DNA of 64,000 nt from Palsa-506 sp963836355. GTDB taxonomy: Bacteria > Actinomycetota > Actinomycetes > Streptosporangiales > Streptosporangiaceae. The translations under genes and the position numbers were made by a program. The stretch is taken from positions 1,240,001-1,304,000 of the forward strand of contig CAWIJO010000002.1 in assembly GCA_963836355.1 (NCBI GenBank). The letters are read 5' to 3'. How positions within the stretch are numbered: position 1 is the first letter of the stretch; the number at the start of each line of letters is the position of its first letter. Below the pieces are notes generated by a model, which worked only from the letters and a program-made list of their open reading frames with translations, was not told the DNA's origin and ran no database searches. Positions 44,733-54,082 of this stretch are shown piece after piece.

Positions 44733-45980
44733 CGCCACGCTCCTGGCTGCTCAGTGCCCAGGCGCAGGTAGCTGGCCGCGCGCCTGGCCCGGTCCCGGAC
44801 GTCGATCATGTCGTCGCCTACCACCGTGACGTGGCCGACTTTCCGGCCCGGCCGTACCAGCTTGCCGTAGAGGTGCACCTTGACGCCGGGATCGGCAGCC
44901 AGCACGTGAATGAGCCGGTCGTGCAGGTCCGGATCGTCGCCGCCGAGGATGTTGACCATGACGACATGCCGCCCGGTGCGGCCTGGCTCGCCGAGCGGCA
45001 GGTTCAGCACTGCCCGCAGGTGCTGCTCGAACTGTGATGTCCTGGCGCCGTCGATGGTCCAGTGGCCGGAATTGTGCGGGCGCATCGCCAGCTCGTTCAC
45101 GAGCAGGCCATCGGCGGTATCGAAGAGCTCAACGGCGAGCAGGCCGATCACGCCGAGCTCGGCGGCGATGGACAGCGCCAGCCGCTGCGCCGCCGCGTGG
45201 CGGGCAGGCGACAGGCCCGGGCCAGCGCGAGGACCTCGCGGCAGATACCGTCCCGCTGCACGGTCCGCACGACCGGATAGGCGGCGCCCTGGCCGGCGAG
45301 CGCGCCACCAGCGCGGCGAGCTCGCAGGTGAACGCGACGTACCGCTCGGCCAGCAGATCGAGCCCGCGGTGGCCGGCCCGAGCCAGCACATCGGCCGCCT
45401 CGGCCGCGGTGCCGCATACCCATACGCCACGCCCATCGTATCCGCCGCTGACCGCCTTCAGCACGACCGGCCAGCCGTGCGCGGCCGCGAAATCGGCGAT
45501 CTCAGCTGCGCTGGCCACCGGGGCGAACGGTGGGCAGGGGATGCCCAGTCTGGTCAGCCACTCCCGCATCGCGCGCTTGTCCTGGGTGAGCCGGAGCGCG
45601 CGTGCTCCCGGCCGGATCGCCACCCCGGCCCGCTCCAGGGCGGCGAGCTGCGCGGCCGGCACGTGCTCATGATCGAACGTGACGACGTCGCAGCCCGCAG
45701 CGAAGGCCATCAGGGCAGCGCCGCTGCGGTAGTCGCCAAGCTGGGTGCCCGCGCATACCTGGGCGGCGCTGTCCGCCGCGTCGGCCGCGAGCACGCGGAA
45801 CCCGATGCCCAGGCTGATGGCCGCCTGGCAGGTCATCCGGGCGAGCTGGCCGGCGCCGACCATGCCGACGACCGGCACCGCGTGGCCGCCTGCTGCGGCG
45901 GAGGTATCCGCGGCCCCGGCATTACCGGCCTTGGCGTCCCTGGCCTGGGCGTCCCCGGCGTTACCGGCCTGATGCGTCAC
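44729..45980 (-). pseudogene. purK: N5-CAIR synthase gene with two single-base deletions
   Basis: ATP-grasp enzyme making N5-CAIR from AIR and bicarbonate. Start GTG 45980. Frame 1 codes GMVGAGQLARM, FDHEHVP and VVLKAVSGGYDGRGVWV down to about 45300. A second frame codes GAAYPVVRTVQRDGICREVL. The third frame from about 45215 codes LSIAAELGVIGLLAVELFDT, NELAMRPHNSGHWTIDGA and the C-terminal domain. Adding one base near 45291-45303 and one near 45211-45230 gives a continuous 417-residue PurK. Because purE is intact and the domain content is complete, sequencing error is as likely as true loss. Confidence 0.9.
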
Positions 45981-45987
45981 CCGCCGT

Positions 45988-45993
45988 AGCCTA
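45988..45993 (-). promoter_or_regulatory. -10 element of purK (leaderless start)
   Basis: TAGGCT ends 7 nt before GTG 45980, and no ribosome site is present. This fixes the purK start. Confidence 0.55.
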
Positions 45994-46225
45994 CGAGGTG
46001 TCCGGCCCGGCCGTGCAACCCCGCTCAAGGCAGCTGCTGCGGCATGGCAACCGTGCTGCCCGGCCGGCCGGAATTATGCTGGCACCCGCTCCCGTCGGAT
46101 AGGCATCTCGTTACTGTTCGATGGGCAGCCACTGACCTGGGTAGTACATTCGGGTTAATAAGCTGACACCGTCCTGACGGCGCCCGCGCGCGCCTGCCGA
46201 CGCCAGAAGGGACGCCGAGCCCCCT

Positions 46226-46849
46226 GTGAGCCTCGTTGCCGATCTGCACCGTCGCTTCGCCACGCTGATCGCCGAGCTGACCAGGTTCGGCCTGATCGGC
46301 ACGCTCGGGCTGATCATAGACCTCGGCGGCGCGGCGCTGCTGCACGGCAAGGCCGGCTTCGGGCCGCTGATGGCCAAGGCCATCTCCGCCTCGGTGGCCA
46401 CGGTTGTCTCCTACACCGGCCACCGGCTCTGGACCTTCCGGCACCGGGCCAGCCAGAGCATCCCGCGCGGCGGGCTGATCTTCTTCGGGCTTAACTTGAT
46501 CGGTCTGATCATCTCCTTGCTGGTGATCGCCATCGTTACCGGCCCGCTCGATCAGCACAGCCTCGCCGCTTACAACGCGGCCCAGGTCATCGGTGTGCTG
46601 CTGGGCATGCTGTTCCGCTACTGGTCCTACCGCCGATGGGTGTTCCTCGCCTTCGAGCCCGCCGAGGCGGTGCTGCAGCCGAGCCCGGCGGCGGTTGAGT
46701 TAGCGGCTAGGCGGTCAGGCCGGACCGCTGACCACGGGCTCGTCGGCCCGGCCCATGCTGCCGTGCGGCAGGAACACGGCGAAAACGGCCGGACGGGGCC
46801 GGACCAGGACTACCTGCCCGCCGTCAGCCGCGACGGCCGACCGGGCTAG
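46226..46849 (+). CDS. GtrA-like membrane protein
   Basis: A GtrA/DPMS-family protein with four membrane helices (residues about 20-140): LTRFGLIGTLGLIIDLGGA, VSYTGHRLWTFRHR, GLIFFGLNLIGLIISLLVIA and GVLLGMLFRYWSYRRWVF. Family members are thought to flip or shuttle polyprenyl-linked sugars across the membrane. The usual protein ends near residue 150; here 57 further residues overlap the convergent histidine kinase by 135 nt and look like read-through. It matches the gene beside purK/purE in mycobacteria. GTG 46226. Confidence 0.85.
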   Translation: MSLVADLHRRFATLIAELTRFGLIGTLGLIIDLGGAALLHGKAGFGPLMAKAISASVATVVSYTGHRLWTFRHRASQSIPRGGLIFFGLNLIGLIISLLVIAIVTGPLDQHSLAAYNAAQVIGVLLGMLFRYWSYRRWVFLAFEPAEAVLQPSPAAVELAARRSGRTADHGLVGPAHAAVRQEHGENGRTGPDQDYLPAVSRDGRPG

Positions 46850-47995
46850 CGACAGCCCGAGCCCGGTGCCGCCGGGACGGCCGCTGACGCTGCGCTCGAA
46901 GATCCGCGGCACCAGTTCCTGCGGCACGCCCTTGCCCTCGTCCCTGACCTCCACGACGGCCGATCTCGGGGTCTGCGACGTCCTGATGGTCACCACCCCG
47001 GCACCGTGCACTAGCGCGTTGTCCAGCAGGGTGGCGATCACCTGGGCAGCGCTGCCTGGCGTCACGTACGCGAACAGGTTCTTCTCGCCCGACACCTCGA
47101 GTTTCCTGCCCAGCCGGCGGAATGCCGGTTCCCACTCGATGACCTGCTGGGCGACGACGTCGTCGATCGACGTGAGCGCCGGGGCGCCGGCCACCGACCG
47201 GCGCGCGACCCGGCCGAGCAGCTGCCCGACGACCTCGGCCAGCCGCTCGGTCTGGGCCAGTGCCGCCGCGCCCTCCTCCCGCACCACGCCAGGATCCTCC
47301 GCGGCCGTGATCATTTCCTCGAGCCGCATCGACAGCGCAGTCAGCGGCGTGCGCAGCTGGTGCGAGGCGTCGGCGGCAAAGTCGCGGCCGGCCGAGAGCA
47401 GGTCGGAGATGCGCTGCGCGGAGCCGTCCAGGCCCTCGGCGACCTGGTCGAGTTCCGACACCCCGTAGCGGCGCCCGAGCGGGCGGGCATCCCCAGAGCC
47501 GAGCCGGTCGGCTGCCCGGGCGAGTTCCTCAAGCGGCCGGGTCAGCCGCCGCGCCTGCAAGATGGCCAGGGCCACCGCGACGCCGACGGCGAGCAGCGCG
47601 AGCGCGCTGATCAGCAGCAGCGCCCGCACCACCCGGGCGACGACCGTCGAGTCATCGGCCTCCACGGTGACCGAGAAGTCCTTGCTGGCGGACTGGGCAC
47701 TGATCGTGTCCCCGGCGGGCGGCTCCTTGCCGACCACGGTCCGGCTGCCCGAGTGCTGCCTGATGACCACGTACCGATCGGGCAGCAGCGACTTGCCCAG
47801 CTGCGCCGCATTCGGCGGCGAACCGTCGTTGACCCGTGCTTGCAGGCCCCTGGCGAGTGACGTCGCGTCCCGGCGGACCTGCTGGGAAGCCTCGGTGACC
47901 TGCAGGCGGGTGATGACGAAGGCGAGCGGCGAGCCGAGCAGCAGGACCGCGGCTACCGCGACGGCCAGTGTTGAGACGAGCAGGCGGCGCCGCAC
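46715..47995 (-). CDS. Sensor histidine kinase
   Basis: A 426-residue membrane kinase. Helix 1 at about 8-30, an extracellular sensor of about 85 residues, helix 2 at about 122-145, then HAMP. The HisKA domain has phospho-acceptor His212 in DASHQLRTPLTAL. The HATPase domain has LLDNALVHG (N box), VRDEGKGVPQ (G1) and GGTGLGLSLARS (G2). GTG 47995 has no strong ribosome site. It follows its response regulator by 75 nt. Confidence 0.93.
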   Translation of the reverse strand: MRRRLLVSTLAVAVAAVLLLGSPLAFVITRLQVTEASQQVRRDATSLARGLQARVNDGSPPNAAQLGKSLLPDRYVVIRQHSGSRTVVGKEPPAGDTISAQSASKDFSVTVEADDSTVVARVVRALLLISALALLAVGVAVALAILQARRLTRPLEELARAADRLGSGDARPLGRRYGVSELDQVAEGLDGSAQRISDLLSAGRDFAADASHQLRTPLTALSMRLEEMITAAEDPGVVREEGAAALAQTERLAEVVGQLLGRVARRSVAGAPALTSIDDVVAQQVIEWEPAFRRLGRKLEVSGEKNLFAYVTPGSAAQVIATLLDNALVHGAGVVTIRTSQTPRSAVVEVRDEGKGVPQELVPRIFERSVSGRPGGTGLGLSLARSAVAADGGQVVLVRPRPAVFAVFLPHGSMGRADEPVVSGPA

Positions 47996-48070
47996 GGCTC
48001 AGCGCCCGGGTCCGCCATCAGCAGCCGCGCGTGCCGCCTGCCAGCTGATGTTCAATCCGGGTACCCGCCA

Positions 48071-48742
48071 TCAGTCACCGCGTTCGAACCTGAACCCCAC
48101 GCCCCTGACGGTGGTGATGAAACGCGGGTTGTGCGCGTCGTCACCGAGCTTGCGCCGGAGCCAGGAGACGTGCATGTCCAGCGTCTTGGTGGAGCCCCAC
48201 CATTTGCTGTCCCAGACCTGCCGCATTATCTGCTCGCGGGTAACCACCTTGCCGGCCTCGGCAACGAGCAGCGAAAGCAGGTCGAATTCCTTCGAGGTCA
48301 GGTCTATCTCGGTGTCATCGAGCCAGGCGCGGCGGGCGTCGGCGTCAATGCGCACGCCCTGCGCCGTGTGCGTCTCCGAAGCGCCGCGGCGCAGCAGCGC
48401 GCGGACCCTGGCAAGCAGCTCGGCCAGCCGGAACGGCTTCGTGACGTAGTCGTCGGCCCCGGCGTCCAGGCCGATCACGGTATCCACCTCGTCCGCCCGG
48501 GCGGTGAGGATCAGCACCGGGACTGCCTGGCCCTCGGACCTGATCAGCCGGCAGACCTCCAGGCCGTCGAGCTGGGGCAGCCCGATGTCGAGCACGATCA
48601 GGTCGATGCCGCCGGCCCGGGCTGCCTCCAGCGCGCCGGGCCCGTCGGCGGAGACGCCGACTTCGTAGCCCTCACGCCGCAAAGCGCGGGCCAGCGGCTC
48701 GGAGATGGACAGGTCGTCCTCGGCGAGCAGCACGCTGGTCAT
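48071..48742 (-). CDS. OmpR-family response regulator
   Basis: A 223-residue regulator. The receiver domain has acidic residues LLAEDDL, phospho-acceptor Asp52 in LIVLDIGLPQLDG, LTAR and KPF. The C-terminal winged helix has EIDLTSKEFDLLSLLVAE and the recognition helix region STKTLDMHVSWLRRKLGDD. It pairs with the downstream kinase. ATG 48742 is leaderless-type with TACCAT 6 nt upstream. Confidence 0.95.
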   Translation of the reverse strand: MTSVLLAEDDLSISEPLARALRREGYEVGVSADGPGALEAARAGGIDLIVLDIGLPQLDGLEVCRLIRSEGQAVPVLILTARADEVDTVIGLDAGADDYVTKPFRLAELLARVRALLRRGASETHTAQGVRIDADARRAWLDDTEIDLTSKEFDLLSLLVAEAGKVVTREQIMRQVWDSKWWGSTKTLDMHVSWLRRKLGDDAHNPRFITTVRGVGFRFERGD

Positions 48743-48748
48743 GCTGTG

Positions 48749-48754
48749 ATGGTA
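48749..48754 (-). promoter_or_regulatory. -10 element of the response regulator (leaderless start)
   Basis: TACCAT ends 6 nt before ATG 48742; no ribosome-binding sequence. Confidence 0.55.
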
Positions 48755-48855
48755 TGGCGAGCAGGCGGCTTTTCCCGAACGCTACGCGCAGAACTTCGCC
48801 AGATGCCGCTGCGGTCCGGTCCGGCAGCCAGCCTTTTTGCCGTTATTGACTGACA

Positions 48856-50424
48856 TCAGACCGGGGTTACGCCGTGCCGCCGGCGCGAGAAGGACCGATC
48901 CTTGGCGCGCGCGGCGGCGAATCTGCGGATGAGCTCCGCCCGCAGGTCCTCGGGCGCGACGACGTCGTCCACGACAAGCTCTCCGGCCAGCCTGAGCACA
49001 TCGATGTCGCTGTCATACGCGGCCCGGAGCCTGCCGGTTTCCCGCTCCCGCTCGGCCGGATCGGCGATCTCGGCGAGTTTGTTGTAATACACCGCGTTGA
49101 CGGCCGCCTCGGCTCCCATCACCGCGATCTTGGCGGTGGGCAGCGCCAGGGTCGCGTCCGGCTCGAAACCAGGTCCGGCCATCGCGTACAGCCCCGCGCC
49201 ATATGCCTTCCGGACTATAACGGAGACTTTCGGGACGGTCGCCTCGGCCACGGCACTGATCATCTTGGCGCCATGCCGGATGATGCCCTGCCGCTCGACC
49301 GCCGTCCCGACCATGAAGCCGGGCACGTCGGCCAGGAACAGCAGCGGCAGGCTGAACGCGTCGCAGAGCTGAATGAACCGGGCGGCCTTGTCCGCGGAGT
49401 CGACGAACAGCACGCCGCCCTTGAACATCGGGTTGTTGGCGACGACGCCGATGGCCGCGCCGTCCAGCCGGGCGAAGCCGACCACGAGTTCCCTGGCCCA
49501 CAGCGCGTGGATCTCGAACAGCGAGTCCTCGTCGACCAGGCCGCGGACGTACCTGCGCATGTCGAAGGCCTGCCGCTCGCTGGCCGGGACCAGCGCCCGC
49601 AGGTCCGCTGGCGCGGCTTCGCGCGGCGGCTGGGCGGGCGGCGGCTGCCGCCAGTTGCCGGGCAGGTAGGTCAGGTAGGTGCGGACGGCGGTCAGCGCCT
49701 CGTGCTCGGTCGCGGCCAGGTGATGGCCGCAGCCGGAGACGGTGCAGTGCATCCGGGCACCGCCCATCTCCTCCAGCGTGGTCTGCTCCCTGACCACCAT
49801 CTCCACCATCCGCGGGCTGCCCAGGTACATCGAGGCGTTCCCGTCCACCATCGCGACGTAGTCGCAGAACGCCGGGATGTACGCGCCGCCCGCCGCCGAC
49901 GGCCCGAACAGCGCGCACACCTGCGGAATCGAGCCGGACGCACGCACCTGGGTGTGGAAGATCCGGCCCGCGCCGCGGCGGCCGGGGAACATCTTGACCT
50001 GGTCGGTGATCCGGGCCCCGGCGGAGTCCACCAGATAGATCATCGGGATGCCGGACGCGTACGCCTTCTCGATGATCCGGATGATCTTCTCAACCGTGCG
50101 CGCGCCCCACGAGCCCGCCTTGACCGTGGAGTCGTTCGCCATCAGGGCGACCGGCCGGCCGTCGATCGCTGCGGTACCGGTGATCACGCCATCTGCTGGC
50201 AGGCTAGCTGCCAGCACGTTCGCGTACCTGCCGTCCTCGGTGAAGCTGCCCTTGTCAGCCAGGAACGCGATCCGGTCGCGGGCGAACAGCTTGCCCCTGG
50301 CGGCGGCCGCCTCGTGGTACCTGGCCGCGCCGCCCGCCTCGATCTCAGCACGGACCTCGGGAAGCTCCGGGTGGCCAGGATCGCCGTCGGCGCCGGGCTG
50401 GTTCCCGGCCGGGTTTCCGCTCAC
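48856..50424 (-). CDS. Acyl-CoA carboxylase beta subunit (methylcrotonyl-CoA carboxylase-like)
   Basis: A 522-residue carboxyltransferase subunit that moves CO2 from biotin to an acyl-CoA. Crotonase-fold halves are evident: N-terminal GSFTEDGRYANVLAASLPAD, SWGARTVEKIIRIIEKAY, DSAGARI and the oxyanion glycines GPSAAGGAYIPAFCD; C-terminal ADVPGFMVGTAVERQGIIRHGAK and KAYGAGLYAMAG. The GRYANVL and GSWGARTVEKIIR style is closest to MCC-beta/AccD1. The biotin-carrying alpha subunit is not in the window. HMG-CoA lyase and enoyl hydratase nearby support leucine degradation. GTG 50424 is leaderless-type. Confidence 0.9.
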   Translation of the reverse strand: MSGNPAGNQPGADGDPGHPELPEVRAEIEAGGAARYHEAAAARGKLFARDRIAFLADKGSFTEDGRYANVLAASLPADGVITGTAAIDGRPVALMANDSTVKAGSWGARTVEKIIRIIEKAYASGIPMIYLVDSAGARITDQVKMFPGRRGAGRIFHTQVRASGSIPQVCALFGPSAAGGAYIPAFCDYVAMVDGNASMYLGSPRMVEMVVREQTTLEEMGGARMHCTVSGCGHHLAATEHEALTAVRTYLTYLPGNWRQPPPAQPPREAAPADLRALVPASERQAFDMRRYVRGLVDEDSLFEIHALWARELVVGFARLDGAAIGVVANNPMFKGGVLFVDSADKAARFIQLCDAFSLPLLFLADVPGFMVGTAVERQGIIRHGAKMISAVAEATVPKVSVIVRKAYGAGLYAMAGPGFEPDATLALPTAKIAVMGAEAAVNAVYYNKLAEIADPAERERETGRLRAAYDSDIDVLRLAGELVVDDVVAPEDLRAELIRRFAAARAKDRSFSRRRHGVTPV

Positions 50425-50431
50425 GACCGCG

Positions 50432-50437
50432 AGCGTA
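50432..50437 (-). promoter_or_regulatory. -10 element of the carboxylase gene (leaderless start)
   Basis: TACGCT ends 7 nt before GTG 50424. Confidence 0.5.
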
Positions 50438-50649
50438 CCGAGCGCGGGCCGGCCGGGGCCAATCCCGTTAATCATGGTGTTCTTGGTTGTGCGTGCGGAG
50501 GCTGGCCCGCGGCAGCTGGCACCGCCCGGCCAGGCCGGCCCGATCAGGGGGCAAACAGGCCGGCCGCGGGCGCGCGCCGGTTATCCTTGGGTCCCGCCGC
50601 AGGCCCGCAGCATCAGGCACACGGGCGGCGCGAGGAGAAGCAGGTGTCG

Positions 50650-52239
50650 ATGCTCAGGGAAGTTCTCGGCCGCCGGGCTGGCGAGCCCGGGGCTGCGCCG
50701 CGGCCCGGATCGCGCGCCCGCACCGCGGCCGGGCGGCTGCGGGCAGCCGTGGCCGGGCTGCCCGCCCTGGTCCGGCGGCACCGGCTGTTCTCGGTGGTGC
50801 TCGCTGTCTCGGTGCTGCCCCGGGTGATCTCGATGCTCGGCTTCCGGCCGGCCATCTTGTTCAAGCTTGATTCTTACGATTACCTGTGGGACGCGGCGCA
50901 CCTGCGGCCGAACCCGGTCAATCCCAGCGGGTACACGGTCTTCTTGTGGCTGCTCAAGCCGCTGCACTCGCTCGCTTTCATCGCCGGCCTGCAGCATCTG
51001 CTCGGCCTGGCGGTTGCGGTGCTGGTGTACGCGGTCCTGCGGCGGTTCGGGGTGCGGGCCTGGATCGCCACGCTGGCGTCGGCGACGGTCTTGTTCGATC
51101 CGGCCCAGTTCCTGATCGAGCAGCTGGTGATGGCGGACCTGCTGGCACTGTTCCTGATGGTGGCGGGCTTCGCGGTGCTGCTGCTGCGCGATCCGCCGCC
51201 GCTGCCGCGGACGGCGGCGGCGGGGCTGCTGATGGGCGCCTCGGCGGTGGTCCGCCCGACCACTTTGCCGCTGATCGTGTTCCTCGCGGTGTACCTGCTG
51301 GCCCGCCGCGCGGGCTGGCGCCGTGCGGTGACGGTACTGGTGGCGGGCGCGGTGCCGGTGCTGGCGTACATGTCGTGGTTCGCCGCCGTGTACGGCTCGT
51401 TCAACCTGACCAACAGCAACGGGCTGTTCCTGTGGTCGCGGACCATGTCGTTCGCGAACTGCGCGACCATCAAGCCGCCGCCGGACCTGGCAGCGCTCTG
51501 CCCGGACCGCCAGCCGGGCGCGCTGGCGCAGCCGGTGGCATCCAGGCGGCTGCTGCCGAAGCAGTACCTCTGGGACCACCAGACGTGGATGTGGACCTCG
51601 CATACCGCGCCGGGCGGGATCGTGCCGGACACCGAGGCGTTCACCGCGGTCAACAACCAGCGCGCGCTGCGGTTCGCGGTCCGGGCGATCGAGGCCCAGC
51701 CGCTCGGCTACGCCCGGGCGGTGGCCCATGACATCACCAAACCCTTCCGGGCAGCCGACATCTTCCCGTTCCCCGGGCCCGCGCAGCCGAGCATCTCGAC
51801 CCTCGGGCCCGCGAACCGGGTATACGCGCTCGCGGCCGTGCGGGCATACGTCGGGAGCACGGCCGGGATCGGGCCGTACCTCGGGCACCACCTCGGCACC
51901 CGGCTGGTCCAGCCGTACGCGCACCTGATCCGCGGCTACCAGCGGGTAATCCGGCTTCCTGGCCCGCTGTTCGCGCTGATCCTGCTGGTCGGCCTGGCCG
52001 GGATGATCATTCCGCGCAGGCGGGTCGGCGCGGCGGTGCTGCTCTGGGTCTCCGCCCTGGTCACGGTGATCCTGCCGATCGCGGAGCACGAGTACACCTA
52101 CCGCTACGTGATCCCGGCCGTCCCGCTGGCCTGCATGGCCGCGGCGCTGGCGTTCGCCGACCGGCGCCAGGGTGCCCAGCCGGATCCCGCGCCCGAGCCT
52201 GCCCCGGAGCCCGCGCCGGAGCCGGAGCCGGCCGGATAG
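50650..52239 (+). CDS. GT-C type membrane glycosyltransferase, 529 residues
   Basis: A polytopic protein with about ten helices. The first extracellular loop after helix 1 has FKLDSYDYLWDA, where GT-C enzymes carry the catalytic Asp. Later come SNGLFLWSRTMSFANCATIKPP and a long luminal C-terminal segment, then EHEYTYRYVIPAVPLACM and a Pro/Glu-rich tail. It probably uses a polyprenyl-phosphate sugar donor to glycosylate a surface lipid or protein. ATG 50650 or GTG 50644 follows GAGGAGAAGCAG. A close paralogue lies at 61681. Confidence 0.82.
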   Translation: MLREVLGRRAGEPGAAPRPGSRARTAAGRLRAAVAGLPALVRRHRLFSVVLAVSVLPRVISMLGFRPAILFKLDSYDYLWDAAHLRPNPVNPSGYTVFLWLLKPLHSLAFIAGLQHLLGLAVAVLVYAVLRRFGVRAWIATLASATVLFDPAQFLIEQLVMADLLALFLMVAGFAVLLLRDPPPLPRTAAAGLLMGASAVVRPTTLPLIVFLAVYLLARRAGWRRAVTVLVAGAVPVLAYMSWFAAVYGSFNLTNSNGLFLWSRTMSFANCATIKPPPDLAALCPDRQPGALAQPVASRRLLPKQYLWDHQTWMWTSHTAPGGIVPDTEAFTAVNNQRALRFAVRAIEAQPLGYARAVAHDITKPFRAADIFPFPGPAQPSISTLGPANRVYALAAVRAYVGSTAGIGPYLGHHLGTRLVQPYAHLIRGYQRVIRLPGPLFALILLVGLAGMIIPRRRVGAAVLLWVSALVTVILPIAEHEYTYRYVIPAVPLACMAAALAFADRRQGAQPDPAPEPAPEPAPEPEPAG

Positions 52240-52258
52240 GCCGGGCCGGGGCCGGCGG

Positions 52259-53173
52259 CTAGGCCGGGATCGTCCGGGTCCGCGGGCCGGCCCGCAGTAC
52301 CTGCGATGGCAGCCGGCGGCCGATGATCCGCTCCGCGTCGGCGGCGGCGTCGATCATCGCGGCCAGGTCGATGCCGGTCGCCACGCCCATGTCCTCGACC
52401 ATGTGCACGAGCTCCTCGGTGGCGATGTTGCCGGTGGCGCCGGGCGCGTAGGGACAGCCGCCGAGCCCGCCCACTGACGCGTCGAAGTCGGTCACGCCGA
52501 GCTCCAGGGCGGTCAGCACATTCGCCAGGCCCGTCCCGCGGGTGTTGTGGAAGTGCAGGTTGAGCTGGACATCCGGGTAGCCGCTGCGGAACGCGCCGAC
52601 GAGCTCGCGGACCCGGCGTGGCGTGGCCATGCCGGTCGTGTCGCCGAACGAGATGCTGTCGGCACCGTCAGCCACCGCGCGGCCGGCCACGCTGATCACC
52701 CGGGCTGGCGGCACGTCGCCCTCGTACGGGCAGCCCCAGGCCGTCGAGACGATCACCTGGCAGGCAGCACCCCGCCGGTGCGCCTGCTCGATCAGCACCG
52801 CGATGTCATCGAGTGACTCCGCGGTGCCCCGGTTAACGTTCTTGCGGTTGTGCGTGTCGGAGGCTGACACGACGGCTTCGATCTCGGTCACGCCGCAGTC
52901 AAGCGCGCGGGCGGCACCGCGCAGGTTCGGCACCAGCGCGGAATAGCGCACGGCGGGCGCCCTGGTGATCCGCTTCCATACCTCGTCCGCATCGGCCATC
53001 TGCGGGATCGCCGCGGGCCGGACGAACGAGACCGCCTCGATCCGGCGCACGCCGGTGGCCGACAGCCGGTTGATCAGCTCGACCTTGTCCTCGGTCGGGA
53101 CCGGATCCTCGTTCTGCAGCCCGTCGCGAGGCCCGACCTCGCGTACCGAGATCTGCCCGGGAAGATCACTCAC
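52259..53173 (-). CDS. Hydroxymethylglutaryl-CoA lyase
   Basis: A 304-residue TIM-barrel enzyme splitting HMG-CoA to acetoacetate and acetyl-CoA, the last step of leucine degradation. It starts with ISVREVGPRDGLQNE (metal/substrate site). It has VSASDTHNRKNVN, STAWGCPYEGDV, FGDTTGMA and HFHNTRGTGLANV with metal histidines. The catalytic Cys loop is GGLGGCPYAPGATGN. GTG 53173 sits 6 nt after GGAGG; ATG 53176 is 3 nt after it. Lies 23 nt behind the enoyl-CoA hydratase gene, same operon. Confidence 0.94.
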   Translation of the reverse strand: MSDLPGQISVREVGPRDGLQNEDPVPTEDKVELINRLSATGVRRIEAVSFVRPAAIPQMADADEVWKRITRAPAVRYSALVPNLRGAARALDCGVTEIEAVVSASDTHNRKNVNRGTAESLDDIAVLIEQAHRRGAACQVIVSTAWGCPYEGDVPPARVISVAGRAVADGADSISFGDTTGMATPRRVRELVGAFRSGYPDVQLNLHFHNTRGTGLANVLTALELGVTDFDASVGGLGGCPYAPGATGNIATEELVHMVEDMGVATGIDLAAMIDAAADAERIIGRRLPSQVLRAGPRTRTIPA

Positions 53174-53196
53174 CATCTGCCTCCGTCTAGCTAAGG

Positions 53197-54000
53197 CTAC
53201 TTTCCCGGCCACCGGGGCGCCCGCTTCTCGGTGAACGCCGCGATGCCCTCCCTTCTATCCCCGGAGAACGCGGCCGCCCGCCAGGCGGCGTCCTCGACCT
53301 CGAGGCCGACCGCGAGGCTCACGCCCGAGCCCTGCCTGATCGCCCGCTTAGCGGCCAGCACGGCCACCGGCGAGTTTCCGGCGATCTGCCGGGCCAGCGC
53401 CAGGGCCTGGTCGCCTGCCGTGCCCGCCGCCACCCGCCGGTCGGCCAGGCCAAGCCGCTCCGCCTCCGCCGCGTCGACCCGGCGCCCGGTGAGGATCAGG
53501 TCGGCGGCCCGGCCGGGCCCCAGGCGGCGCAGCGCGAGCTGGCTGCCGCCGCCGCCGGGCACCAGGCCGACGGTGGTCTCCGGCAGGCCGAACACGGCAG
53601 TCTCGTCAGCCACGATCACATCGCAGCACAGCGCTAGCTCGCAGCCGCCGCCGAGCGCATAGCCATGCACGGCGGCGATCACCGGCTGCGGCAGGCCGAG
53701 CACCGCGCCGAACGCGGCCCGGAACACCGGCCGCTGCGCCAGCAGCTCGGCGTCCGCCATGGCCGCCCGCTCCTTGAGATCCGCGCCGACGCAGAAGGCA
53801 CGGTCCCCGGACGCCGCGAGCACGACGGCCCGGACCTGCGGGCTGGCGGCGATCTCGGCGCATACCCGGGCGAGGCTGGCTGCCATGGCCGTGTTCAGCG
53901 CGTTCATCGCGGCCGGCCGGTCGAGCACGATCTCGCAGATCGCGCCAGCAGACCCCGCGGCTTCCTGCCGATGCACCCGGACGCTGGTTACTTGCTGCAC
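53197..54000 (-). CDS. Enoyl-CoA hydratase/isomerase family protein
   Basis: A 267-residue crotonase-fold enzyme. The oxyanion-hole segments are DRAFCVGADLKERA and HGYALGGGCELALCCD. The two catalytic acids are GGGCELAL (Glu) and LPETTVGLVPGGGG (Glu). In this operon it is likely methylglutaconyl-CoA hydratase, which makes HMG-CoA for the lyase; this is inference from context. GTG 54000 is leaderless-type. Confidence 0.92.
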   Translation of the reverse strand: MQQVTSVRVHRQEAAGSAGAICEIVLDRPAAMNALNTAMAASLARVCAEIAASPQVRAVVLAASGDRAFCVGADLKERAAMADAELLAQRPVFRAAFGAVLGLPQPVIAAVHGYALGGGCELALCCDVIVADETAVFGLPETTVGLVPGGGGSQLALRRLGPGRAADLILTGRRVDAAEAERLGLADRRVAAGTAGDQALALARQIAGNSPVAVLAAKRAIRQGSGVSLAVGLEVEDAAWRAAAFSGDRREGIAAFTEKRAPRWPGK

Positions 54001-54006
54001 ATCTGC

Positions 54007-54012
54007 AGGCTA
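54007..54012 (-). promoter_or_regulatory. -10 element of the enoyl-CoA hydratase gene (leaderless start)
   Basis: TAGCCT ends 6 nt before GTG 54000, with no ribosome-binding site. Confidence 0.5.
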
Positions 54013-54070
54013 ACGGCTCACTGGCCGGCGCCGCGGAGATCGGCCATCCGTGACAGCTGCTGCGAGCGGC

Positions 54071-54076
54071 TATCCT
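54071..54076 (+). promoter_or_regulatory. -10 element of the TolB-like gene (leaderless start)
   Basis: TATCCT ends 6 nt before GTG 54083. It identifies this GTG rather than an upstream in-frame GTG at 54050 as the start. Confidence 0.5.
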
Positions 54077-54082
54077 GTGCTG

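Noticed and set aside
48874..50640. Very long open frame in the same phase before the glycosyltransferase, antisense to the carboxylase
   Set aside because: It is a mirror of the carboxylase codon bias in GC-rich DNA; the true glycosyltransferase start at 50650 has a ribosome site and the upstream part has no protein-like motifs.
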